From: Bacteroidota bacterium | GTDB taxonomy: Bacteria > Bacteroidota > Bacteroidia > Cytophagales > Spirosomataceae | Reading direction: 5' to 3' | Assembly: GCA_020161355.1 (NCBI GenBank) | Contig: JAIUOF010000003.1 | Location: 473,125 to 537,124, forward strand | Length of the DNA: 64,000 nucleotides | Part shown: one piece after another, positions 26,945 to 35,047 of the stretch | How positions within the stretch are numbered: the stretch's first letter is position 1 | How the letters are laid out: every line of letters starts with the position of its first letter | The notes under the pieces: model-generated | Seen by the model: the letters and a program-made list of their open reading frames with translations, nothing else | Databases searched by the model: none | Told to the model about the DNA's origin: nothing | Made by a program: the position numbers and the translations under genes

Positions 26945-26972
26945 TTTTTTGGTTGAATAAAATGAATATTAA

Positions 26973-26993
26973 ATATCACCCCTAAAGGGGTTT
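26973..26993. repeat. hairpin repeat CACCCCTAAAGGGGT, copy 1
   Basis: ACCCCT-AA-AGGGGT within ATATCACCCCTAAAGGGGTTT. An identical copy follows about 50 bases further on. It lies just before the fused esterase gene, so the operon transcript carries both hairpins ahead of that gene. Confidence 0.6.
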
Positions 26994-27024
26994 TTATCTT
27001 TGGTTTTAAATATTTTCTATAAAT

Positions 27025-27045
27025 ATATCACCCCTAAAGGGGTTT
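27025..27045. repeat. hairpin repeat CACCCCTAAAGGGGT, copy 2
   Basis: The same sequence as at 26973-26993, in the same orientation. Repeated hairpins of this kind are common between genes in Bacteroidota. Their effect on the transcript is unknown. Confidence 0.6.
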
Positions 27046-27142
27046 AAATTTTGTCTTTCTCCAAAGTACAAGAATTATCTTAATCAAAAAACACAATTAA
27101 TTCACTGAACCAAAGTATTTTATATCTAAAAAATCATGTTTG

Positions 27143-27180
27143 TTTGACATCAGCAAACAATACCGTTTGCCGACATCAAA
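27143..27180 (-). terminator. strong stem-loop after the GH43 gene (terminator or processing hairpin)
   Basis: In the minus-strand RNA a 16-base-pair stem forms with three G-U pairs and a 6-base loop, starting 13 bases after the GH43 stop codon. On the plus strand the same three positions would be A-C mismatches, so the structure is specific to the transcribed strand. A run of six U follows 11 bases later. It may end transcription, or separate expression of the two esterase genes from the rest. Confidence 0.6.
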
Positions 27181-27193
27181 AAATTTAGAAGAT

Positions 27194-28231
27194 TTACTTG
27201 CTATACGGCTCCAAAGTCACAATCTTGCCACCGGCATCGTAAGTAATTTCGGCAACTTTTACGCTTCTTAGGTGCGTAACACCTTCTGAAAGACTGGAAT
27301 CATGATAGAATAAATACCACTTGCCCTCAAACTCACAAATAGAATGATGGGAAGTCCAGCCCACCACTGGTTCGAGTATCCTGCCGGCGTATGTAAATGG
27401 CCCGTAAGGGTTGTCACCAATGGCGTAGCAGATATAATGGGAGTCACCTGTTGAGTAGGAGAAATAGTATTTTCCATTGTATTTGTGCATCCACGAAGCC
27501 TCAAAAAATCTGCGGTCAATATCACCCTGAAGCAATGGTTTGCCGTTTTCATCCAAAATCACTAAATCTTTGGCAGTATGGGCAAATTCCAGCAGGTCGT
27601 CTGTAAGTTTGGCAACTTTCGGGCATAATGCGGGCTCGTTTTCAGCAGGTAAATGTGCAAACGGGCTTTCCGGCGATGAAGCATTGAAGACTCCCTCACG
27701 CCAACGCTGTAGCTGTCCACCCCAGATGCCTCCAAAATACATATAATACGAGCCGTCATCATCTTTGAAAACGGCCGGGTCTATAGAAAAGCTATCTTTT
27801 ATAGCTTCATCCTGAGGCTTGAAAGGTCCGGTAGGAGAATCACTAATGGCAACACCTATTCTAAATATTCCATCATGGTCTTTGGCAGGAAAGAAAAGAT
27901 AATATTTACCGTCCTTTGCGTTGGCATCCGGTGCCCACATTTGTTTTTCTGCCCATTGCACCTGATCTACATGTAGACCAACACCATGATCTTTGGCCGG
28001 GCTATCAATGCTGTCCATCGAAATCACATGGTAGTCTTCCATAGCAAAATGACTCCCGAGGTCATCAAAGGCTTCGCCAGCGTCCACGTCATGAGAGGGG
28101 TAAATGTAAATTTTCCCATCAAAAACATGGGCCGATGGGTCGGCGGTATAAATATGCGTTACCAATGGCTGAGAAATGGCTTTCTCATTTAATTCTTTAA
28201 AATCAATGTGTTCTATGCTATCTTCCGGCAT
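27194..28231 (-). CDS. GH43 beta-xylosidase/arabinofuranosidase without signal peptide
   Basis: This 345-residue five-bladed beta-propeller has the GH43 catalytic residues: base D31 (IYTADPSAHV), pKa-modulating D151 (SIDPAVFKDDDG) and acid E244 (RRFFEASWMHKYNGKYYF). There is no signal peptide; the N-terminus is MPEDSIEHIDFKELN, so it should be cytoplasmic. It follows the sugar symporter gene and is therefore well placed to split imported xylo- or arabinoxylo-oligosaccharides. The 168-base gap to the symporter gene holds REP-like repeats. Exact specificity within GH43 cannot be read from sequence alone. Confidence 0.9.
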   Translation of the reverse strand: MPEDSIEHIDFKELNEKAISQPLVTHIYTADPSAHVFDGKIYIYPSHDVDAGEAFDDLGSHFAMEDYHVISMDSIDSPAKDHGVGLHVDQVQWAEKQMWAPDANAKDGKYYLFFPAKDHDGIFRIGVAISDSPTGPFKPQDEAIKDSFSIDPAVFKDDDGSYYMYFGGIWGGQLQRWREGVFNASSPESPFAHLPAENEPALCPKVAKLTDDLLEFAHTAKDLVILDENGKPLLQGDIDRRFFEASWMHKYNGKYYFSYSTGDSHYICYAIGDNPYGPFTYAGRILEPVVGWTSHHSICEFEGKWYLFYHDSSLSEGVTHLRSVKVAEITYDAGGKIVTLEPYSK

Positions 28232-28249
28232 TTTTTTAAAATTTTATAC

Positions 28250-28396
28250 TAGACTCGACTGTTCTCGACTTGCTCGAACTGACATATTTTCGACTTCGCC
28301 GCAATGACTTTTTTCTCAACTTCGTCCGATGTGATATTGTCAAGTTCATTTCAATCCGAAATTGTTCGCGTCATTTCGAGCGAAGTCGAGAAATGG
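28250..28396. repeat. cluster of REP-like repeats (TCGACTTCG / CGAAGTCGA)
   Basis: Three degenerate copies of a unit around CGACTTCG...GAC lie at about 28256-28284, 28287-28308 and 28313-28333. A well-kept inverted copy at about 28369-28395 reads GTCATTTCGAGCGAAGTCGA and on. The unit is a familiar dispersed repeat in Bacteroidota genomes. It fills the gap between the symporter and GH43 genes and can fold into hairpins. Confidence 0.6.
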
Positions 28397-28399
28397 GTT

Positions 28400-29818
28400 T
28401 TAATTTCTTCTTTTTTCTAATTCTGACTGAATCTTGCCTTCCATGTCTTTATTTATTTCATAAAAAAACAAAAGACCCACCGCAATTAAAAACGGAATAG
28501 CAGGAAAAATACTTACCAGCATCTTGATCCCATTTACCGTATCGGCAGTTTGACCTGTTGTACTTCCGGGTTGGTAATTAAATATATTAAGGATTTTGGT
28601 TAAAAGTGCACTTCCAATACTTAGCCCACCTTTTAGACCAATCATCATAGCTGCAAAAATAATTGCGGTAGCCCTACGATTGTTTTTCCACTCCGAATAA
28701 TCGGCCACATCGGCAATCATTGTCCATAAGATAGGGGTGCCTATACCATAAAAGAACATATGGAGCATCTGCATTAAAAACATGGTGCCAACAGATTGAG
28801 GCGGAAAGAAATAAAAAGCAATAATGAAAAGGGTTGATACAAACAAAGAGCTCATAAAGACCACTTTTTTGCCATATTTATCAGCCAGTGTTTTTGACCA
28901 CCAGATTCCAATCAAACCAATCAAAATACCACCCCCATTAAACACTCCAAGACCCAAAGATGTATCATTCTCAAAGGTTGGCAAGTAGGGTTTAATAGGA
29001 TCCAAAATGGCGGCGATTTGTGCCTTATCTACATAATTTTCGAAATAATAAACATAAGACCCACCTTTCATGGCAAGTGTAATGAATATCAATGTAGTAA
29101 CTGTAAGCATGATAATCCAGGGGATATTTTTTGAAAGATCCTTCAAGTCTTCCCCCAAAGAAGATTTTTGCTCGGCTTTGGGTACTACCCTTTCTTTAGT
29201 AGTCAAAAAAGTAATCAGAAGCATGATGGTACCCACAATGGCCAACACCGTCATTACTTTCTCAATACCGATTGCCTTGTCGCCGTTTCCTGCTTTCAGA
29301 ATGAGGTTATACATAAAAACCTGCACGAAAAACTGCGAGAACATAACCGCTATAAACCGGTAGGCCGACATGCTGTTTCGCTCACCCATGTCACTGGTAA
29401 TCACGCCACTCAATGCCGAATATGGAAGGTTATTGGCCGCATATAATAAAAGCAATAAACTATAAGTAATCACCGCATAGGTAATTTTCCCGGAATAAGA
29501 AAAGTCGGGAGTACTGAAAGCCAAAAGAGCTGTAACCCCAAGTGGGATGGCCGTCCAGAGTATCCAGGGACGGAATTTACCCCAACGGGTACTGGTACGG
29601 TCGGCTATGGCTCCCATTACAGGGTTAAATACAAATGCTGCAAAAAGCCCTACGAAAAGTGTTACCAGTGTAGCATCTTCGGTTTTAAGGCCGTAGATAT
29701 CAGTATAAAAATAGGCCAGATAAGTTACCAGGGTCTGGAATACCAAATTGGCAGCCAGGTCACCGAGACTATACCCAATTTTTTCAAGTACTGAGAGTTT
29801 TTGTGATTCTTGACTCAT
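28400..29818 (-). CDS. GPH-family sugar:cation symporter (MFS)
   Basis: This 472-residue protein has about 12 membrane helices. It carries the glycoside-pentoside-hexuronide family hallmark after helix 2 (MGAIADRTSTRWGKFRPWI at about residues 65-83), and the opening SVLEKIGYSLGDLAANLVFQ is typical too. It should import xylose- or glucuronate-containing oligosaccharides with a proton or sodium ion across the inner membrane. Its neighbours fit: the periplasmic xylanases upstream make the oligosaccharides and the cytoplasmic GH43 downstream cuts them. The ATG at 29816-29818 is 18 bases after the GH10 stop. Confidence 0.93.
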   Translation of the reverse strand: MSQESQKLSVLEKIGYSLGDLAANLVFQTLVTYLAYFYTDIYGLKTEDATLVTLFVGLFAAFVFNPVMGAIADRTSTRWGKFRPWILWTAIPLGVTALLAFSTPDFSYSGKITYAVITYSLLLLLYAANNLPYSALSGVITSDMGERNSMSAYRFIAVMFSQFFVQVFMYNLILKAGNGDKAIGIEKVMTVLAIVGTIMLLITFLTTKERVVPKAEQKSSLGEDLKDLSKNIPWIIMLTVTTLIFITLAMKGGSYVYYFENYVDKAQIAAILDPIKPYLPTFENDTSLGLGVFNGGGILIGLIGIWWSKTLADKYGKKVVFMSSLFVSTLFIIAFYFFPPQSVGTMFLMQMLHMFFYGIGTPILWTMIADVADYSEWKNNRRATAIIFAAMMIGLKGGLSIGSALLTKILNIFNYQPGSTTGQTADTVNGIKMLVSIFPAIPFLIAVGLLFFYEINKDMEGKIQSELEKRRN

Positions 29819-29836
29819 GATTTTATAGATTAAGGT

Positions 29837-30952
29837 TTATTTTTTTAGATTTAAAACTGAAAAATAAGCCTTTTTCTTTTCATAATTCCTATCAAAAAGC
29901 AAAGGATAATTTACACGACCGCGAATCGGGAAGCCATTAAGCCAGGAATGACCGTCATTTACACCCCAAAAAGTAATACGGCTGATACTATCTTTATGCT
30001 TTAAAAATAGTTTAAACAAGTCTTCATATTTTTGAGCTAAAACCACTCCCACAGAATCAGGCATACCCGCGGTATAGGGATTCATTTGTGGTGAATTTTT
30101 ATAACTCTGGTTAACATCCGCTCCTTTCATATCCCATGGGTTGGGTAAAACAGTAAGATCTAGCTCAGTAAAGGCAACTTTTACGCCTAATTTTGAAAAG
30201 TCAACGATGGCATCTTCGATTTCCTGCAGATTCAAAGTATTGATACTCCAGTGACCCTGAATCCCCACACCGTCAATCTTCACTCCGGCAGCTTTCAATT
30301 TTTTTACGATTTCGATGGCCCCTTTTCTTTTGGCAGGCTGCTCTATGTTGTAATCATTATAATACAAGGCAGCTTTAGGGTCGGCTTTGGCGGCAAGTTC
30401 AAAAGCTTCTTGAATGTAACCTTCACCCAAAGTTTTGAGATAAACAGATTTCCTGAGTGTACCATCTTCTTCAAGAGCCTCGTTTACAACATCCCAGCTG
30501 TCAATTTTTCCAGCGTATCTGCCGGCAACCGTCGCAATATGATTTCTCATGAAAGTCTGAACAGAGTCTTTATTGTTGTTTCGTCTGATGAAAGGAGGCA
30601 GCTGTGAGTGCCATACCAACGTATGACCAGTAATATACATTTTGTTTTTTTGACCCAATTCAATGAACTTATCGGACAGGTCAAAATTGTATTTGTCCCA
30701 TTGAGGGTGGATCACCTCGGCTTTCATTATGTTTTCGGCGGTGATTCCATTGAATTCTGATTTTATGATTTCATTGGCTTTAGCATCCTTTTCAAGAATA
30801 TGCTCAGTGCCTATGGCCACACCCATCACAAAGTCTTTTTTATATGCTGTTTTCAAAGTTTTTACACTTTTCTGAGCACATGAAATCTGAGCCAAAAAGA
30901 AAGCCGGTAGCATTATACCAAGCAAACTTTTTTTAAATATGTTCTTTTTCAT
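29837..30952 (-). CDS. GH10 endo-beta-1,4-xylanase
   Basis: This 371-residue GH10 barrel has acid/base E158 (SWDVVNEALEEDG) and nucleophile E263 (VAFTELDLTVLP). Other family marks are GHTLVWHSQLP and GVGIQGHWS. An N-terminal export signal ends LPAFFLAQISCAQ. C25 could be lipidated, though the residues before it are a poor lipobox, so plain secretion is also possible. It cuts the xylan backbone into short oligosaccharides for the symporter downstream. No carbohydrate-binding module is attached. Confidence 0.95.
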   Translation of the reverse strand: MKKNIFKKSLLGIMLPAFFLAQISCAQKSVKTLKTAYKKDFVMGVAIGTEHILEKDAKANEIIKSEFNGITAENIMKAEVIHPQWDKYNFDLSDKFIELGQKNKMYITGHTLVWHSQLPPFIRRNNNKDSVQTFMRNHIATVAGRYAGKIDSWDVVNEALEEDGTLRKSVYLKTLGEGYIQEAFELAAKADPKAALYYNDYNIEQPAKRKGAIEIVKKLKAAGVKIDGVGIQGHWSINTLNLQEIEDAIVDFSKLGVKVAFTELDLTVLPNPWDMKGADVNQSYKNSPQMNPYTAGMPDSVGVVLAQKYEDLFKLFLKHKDSISRITFWGVNDGHSWLNGFPIRGRVNYPLLFDRNYEKKKAYFSVLNLKK

Positions 30953-31066
30953 TTTTAAGTGATTTTTGTTGAATAAAATACAGAAAAATTAATATTTCTG
31001 AAAATAAGCGTCAATTTAACATTTATTATTTCAAATTATGATTTTTTACCTCAATATTTTTATCCT

Positions 31067-33628
31067 TTAATGTTGAATCACGCTCTCCTCTGGCCCCAAA
31101 TGCATTGAAGGTAAGTCATTTATATTAATTACGATTTTTTGCAAAACTATTGCCGGATCTATCCCCCATACTTTTAGAGTATGTTTTCCTATACCCGAAA
31201 TCTTAATTTTGGTATTCAGATATTTAGCATTTCTCGAAACCGTTCTTTCCCACTCTTTCAAACTTCGGTCGGCGTGCATGTCAATGATTTCGGGCTTTTC
31301 ATTGTCGATAGAAACCGCCAGTTTGAGACCTTGATTTCCGTTAAATTCGAGTGTAGGCGAGACCATCAAAGTGAGGTTTGCTTCTCCTTCATTTCTCCAA
31401 AACATGTCATATTCGAGCCTCGGACTGTTTTCTATTAATGAAATTGAAGCAATATTAACCGGAAAAATGGTGATTCCGTCACCGGTACGGCCAATATCCG
31501 GAATGATTTCCCATTCTACTTTTTCAGAATTTATTTTTCTCGAAAAATGTGTTGCTTCCATAGAAACCAATCCATCCATTTCTAAAAATCCTTTAAAATC
31601 TTGCGGACCTCTGGCGTAACTTTCCAGCATTTGAGGCAAGGATTCCTCTTTGGTTTTTCCACCCTCAATTCTGACCACTTTAGGCATAGAATTCTGACGG
31701 GGTTGCTGCCAGTAAGTATAGCCAATGTGGGTTTGATCGGCAAAATGATTCCATTTACCACCTGCAAGTTTTTGATTGAAATAATCACTCAATTCCTGAT
31801 CCTTTTTGTAAAAATACTCCACTTTATCAGCCCAAATGTTGGCTTCCGAACATGAATCTTTTGAGGCAGCAAGATTTTTGGCATGAGCATAGTACATTTC
31901 ATAAAGATTACTACAAGCCAAAACCGGATATAAAACCAACTGATAATAAGCATCTTTATACTCAGAAGGTATTTTTTCGTTGGTTTTTTGAGCATTTTCA
32001 GCCAAAGAGGTATATTCTTTCACTACCCTTTCCCATTCGCCATTTTGAAGATTATAGGTTTTTGCATTGAGTAGTTCTGGTTTTACCCGTGCATTATACC
32101 TGGCATATTTTTCCAGATAATCAGCAATTTCCTTATGATTCTCCTCTCCGAAAGTTTGTTTCGCCCATATTTTGGAATATTTAGAAAGTTTTTCAAGCGG
32201 CCAGTTCTCCGGATTCCAGGCATAGTCAAGGAAGAATGAAATCGGGAATTCCATGGGTTTCAGGTCGCCGACATTCACAATCCAGATCTCGCGTGCATTG
32301 TACTCGTAAGCGAGGTGCATTTGTTCCCAAATCTTTGGCAATGGATTGGTATTGACCCATTTATAATTCCTTGGACCACCCACATAATCAAAATGATAAT
32401 AAATACCGTATCCCCCTTTTCTGGGTTTTTCGGTCAATCCCGGTAGTTTTCTGATATTTCCCCAGTTGTCATCACAAAGGAGCAGGGTGATATCATCGGG
32501 CACCCTCATGCCTTTGTCATAATAGTCTTGTACTTCTTTATACAAGGCCCAAAGCTGGGGTTTATCCGATGCAGGTTTTCCGGAAACCTCTTCAATGATT
32601 TTTCTTTGGTCAGTAACTATTTTTTCCAATAAACCGGTGGCTGTTTCTCTTGACATAGGTTCATCGCCATCCCCACGCATTCCCACTGTGAAAATATTAT
32701 CGTATTTATAACGCTCCTTTACACTTTCTCTCCAAAACTCCCTTAAGGTTGAATCATTTTTGGTGTAATCCCATTTGCCTTTGTCTTTTCCGTATCTCCT
32801 CCACTCGTCATGTGCACGCATGAGGGGTTCATGATGGGAAGTACCAATTACCACTCCATATTCATCGGCCAAAACGGGGTTCATAGGATCATCGACATGG
32901 AAAGCGTTGCCCCACATAGCAGGCCATAGGTAATTCCCTTTCAGTCTGAGAATTAACTCAAAAATCGACGTATAAAGTTTTTGGTTAAATCCCCCATTTT
33001 TTTCATTTGTCCAACCCGAAAGACATGGAGCTTCGTCGTTTAGAAAAATTCCCCGGTATTTTACTTTGGGTTCACCATCGGTATATTTTCCTGGTTTAAC
33101 ATAAATTTCAGCATGTTTCTGAGTGGGTACATCGGCCCAGAAATGCCATGGAGATACCCCAATTTGTTCGGAGAGATCGTATATACCATAAATAGTACCT
33201 CGCTTGTCAGAACCCACAATAACCAATGCTTCTTCAACTCCAGGATAAGGTTTTTGAATAATCTGCGTTTGAAAAGTTTCCCATTTGCCTTTAATAGCCG
33301 AAACATCCAGTTTTTTATTCTTTACAAGCTTATCAATCCAAGTGCTTTTCCCAATCGTTCCTACTAAAATGAGGTGTTTCTCCTTAGAAAATTTCTGCAG
33401 AAGTACTGTTTTTTGACCTGAAACTCTTTCAATATCTAAAACCAGATCTCCGGCCGCACGGATAACTCCTTTGTGGTCAGTAGATGAAACCAAAATTTTT
33501 GAAGTAAATCCCGGGGAAACTAATGGAAAATCCTTTCCGCTATTTTGAAAAACTACATACGTTTCAGACTTTACAGCAAAAGCCTGAAAGGAAAACAATA
33601 AGAATATTGCTAAAATTAATTTTTTCAT
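31067..33628 (-). CDS. GH115 alpha-glucuronidase
   Basis: This 853-residue secreted protein (signal peptide MKKLILAIFLLFSFQAFA) matches the GH115 family over its length. Marks include RAAGDLVLDIERVSGQ, RGTIYGIYDLSEQIGVSPWH, KYRGIFLNDEAPCLSGW, GTSHHEPLMRAHDEW, LLLCDDNWGNIRKLP and GGYGIYYHFDYVGGPRNYKW, in the usual order. GH115 enzymes remove 4-O-methyl-glucuronic acid from internal positions of polymeric xylan. It pairs with the GH30 and CE15 genes of the locus, both of which also recognise glucuronic acid branches. A weak 6-base hairpin (30981-31000) lies in the gap to GH10. Confidence 0.94.
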   Translation of the reverse strand: MKKLILAIFLLFSFQAFAVKSETYVVFQNSGKDFPLVSPGFTSKILVSSTDHKGVIRAAGDLVLDIERVSGQKTVLLQKFSKEKHLILVGTIGKSTWIDKLVKNKKLDVSAIKGKWETFQTQIIQKPYPGVEEALVIVGSDKRGTIYGIYDLSEQIGVSPWHFWADVPTQKHAEIYVKPGKYTDGEPKVKYRGIFLNDEAPCLSGWTNEKNGGFNQKLYTSIFELILRLKGNYLWPAMWGNAFHVDDPMNPVLADEYGVVIGTSHHEPLMRAHDEWRRYGKDKGKWDYTKNDSTLREFWRESVKERYKYDNIFTVGMRGDGDEPMSRETATGLLEKIVTDQRKIIEEVSGKPASDKPQLWALYKEVQDYYDKGMRVPDDITLLLCDDNWGNIRKLPGLTEKPRKGGYGIYYHFDYVGGPRNYKWVNTNPLPKIWEQMHLAYEYNAREIWIVNVGDLKPMEFPISFFLDYAWNPENWPLEKLSKYSKIWAKQTFGEENHKEIADYLEKYARYNARVKPELLNAKTYNLQNGEWERVVKEYTSLAENAQKTNEKIPSEYKDAYYQLVLYPVLACSNLYEMYYAHAKNLAASKDSCSEANIWADKVEYFYKKDQELSDYFNQKLAGGKWNHFADQTHIGYTYWQQPRQNSMPKVVRIEGGKTKEESLPQMLESYARGPQDFKGFLEMDGLVSMEATHFSRKINSEKVEWEIIPDIGRTGDGITIFPVNIASISLIENSPRLEYDMFWRNEGEANLTLMVSPTLEFNGNQGLKLAVSIDNEKPEIIDMHADRSLKEWERTVSRNAKYLNTKIKISGIGKHTLKVWGIDPAIVLQKIVININDLPSMHLGPEESVIQH

Positions 33629-33653
33629 TTTCAGAATATTATAAAAATAACTA

Positions 33654-34946
33654 TCAAATTTTTAAAACAAAGGTGGTTACACTTCTTGAAGTAATATCCA
33701 TTTCAGCCAGACCTTCTGTAACGGACAGGTTAGTTTTTTTCATGGAAGTTTTTTCATCTGTAGTATAAGCAAATGCCTCCTTAATATTTAATCCGTTTAT
33801 TTGAAATCTTTTATAAGCTATATCACCCGAATTAATAACGACTATGATAATCTGATTGTCTTTTTTGTAAGATGAAATCCTCAAGGTGTTGTATTCAGTA
33901 GTTTCTGCACCAATTCTGACGAATCCGGGTCTGATAAATCTTGAAAAATGTGAAAATGCATATCCCCGTTTTAACACTTCTCCAAAAACGGTATTTTCCT
34001 CGCCATCACCAATAAATGAATAATATCGCTGCAAATACCACCACACATAAGCATTCCAATTATTCTTCATGGCATCATGAACCGATTCCAGCATTTTTAA
34101 ACTTTCTGCCCATTTAACGGTTTCTGAATAGGTATTCCATTTTGCAGCACCGGCATTTCCAGTGTTGAGGTTCATGAGGTACTCTGTCATCCAGACTTCC
34201 TTTTTCTGATTTACCGCCAGTGGGAATTCTCCTAATCCACTTCCATAAATATGGCCTGCTACAATATCAAATTTGGAGGCAACTTCCTGATTATTAAGCA
34301 AAGCATTGGTGAAAGCGGGATTAAAATTGAAGGATTCAGGTGCTGCCACTTTTGCACCTTCAATTTTGCCGGGTGCGTTCAAAAAAGCGATCATTTCGTC
34401 GGCGGTCCAGTCGCAAGATTCGTAGATAACTTTTACGTCGGGCTCATTCTGAATAGATACCACATCGATTTTGGCTCCGTTTTGGGCCATAAACTTTATA
34501 AACTCATTGATATAATCTTTAAATGCTTTATAGTTTTCAGGCAACAAATGCCCTGCTACGTCGCTCTTATTGTCTTTAAGATTAGCTGGTGGTGACCATG
34601 GGCTTGCCAATACGGTTACACCTTTTTGATTGGCTTCTTTTACTGCTTCAATGATATTGTTCCATTCGGCTTTGTTAGAAGAAATCCTGACTCTGAAAAT
34701 ACTTAAGCCCAGCTGGTTATCCTCAGTTCCGAAAGCTTTCAATGCTTCAGCAGGTTTCAGTGACATGGTGCCCCACATGCGGTTGGCACCACCAAAACCC
34801 GCAATGGTTTGGTAGGTGGTTTCGGGTAATATTTTAACTATGAATGGTTTGGTAGCAGGAGCTGGATTATTTACTTCCTTATTATCTTTTTTACATGAAA
34901 AAAAGGAAATAATAAATAATAATGAAAAAAAGTTTAAGGCTTTCAT
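33654..34946 (-). CDS. GH30 (subfamily 8-like) glucuronoxylanase, lipoprotein
   Basis: This 430-residue protein has a lipoprotein signal (FIISFFSCKK, C18). The GH30 barrel shows QTIAGFGGANRMWG, SPWSPPANLKDN, acid/base E168 in VSIQNEPDV and nucleophile E255 in VWMTEYLMN. The C-terminal beta domain ends SRSVTTFVLKI. The segment YVWWYLQRYYS resembles the part of subfamily 8 enzymes that binds the glucuronic acid branch, so it probably cuts xylan next to a glucuronate substituent. It is the first gene after the terminator that follows susD. Subfamily assignment is inferred by eye. Confidence 0.88.
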   Translation of the reverse strand: MKALNFFSLLFIISFFSCKKDNKEVNNPAPATKPFIVKILPETTYQTIAGFGGANRMWGTMSLKPAEALKAFGTEDNQLGLSIFRVRISSNKAEWNNIIEAVKEANQKGVTVLASPWSPPANLKDNKSDVAGHLLPENYKAFKDYINEFIKFMAQNGAKIDVVSIQNEPDVKVIYESCDWTADEMIAFLNAPGKIEGAKVAAPESFNFNPAFTNALLNNQEVASKFDIVAGHIYGSGLGEFPLAVNQKKEVWMTEYLMNLNTGNAGAAKWNTYSETVKWAESLKMLESVHDAMKNNWNAYVWWYLQRYYSFIGDGEENTVFGEVLKRGYAFSHFSRFIRPGFVRIGAETTEYNTLRISSYKKDNQIIIVVINSGDIAYKRFQINGLNIKEAFAYTTDEKTSMKKTNLSVTEGLAEMDITSRSVTTFVLKI

Positions 34947-34967
34947 TTTAAATAATATGAAGTGAGA

Positions 34968-35000
34968 TTTTTAAAAAAATAAAGGGAGAAAAATTCTCCC
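34968..35000 (-). terminator. rho-independent terminator/attenuator after susD
   Basis: On the minus strand GGGAGAA-TTT-TTCTCCC (34984-35000) forms a 7-base-pair GC-containing stem followed at once by TTTATTTTTTT. It begins 47 bases after the SusD stop and lies 22 bases before the GH30 start. It should lower expression of the enzyme genes relative to susC/susD, which are needed in greater amounts. Confidence 0.7.
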
Positions 35001-35047
35001 CTTATTCTCTATTTAACCTATGATAAAAATTCTACTATGAAATTCTA

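Noticed and set aside
26973..27045. CRISPR-like reading of the repeated CACCCCTAAAGGGGT units
   Set aside because: Only two copies, with no third repeat or cas gene; better explained as intergenic hairpin repeats.
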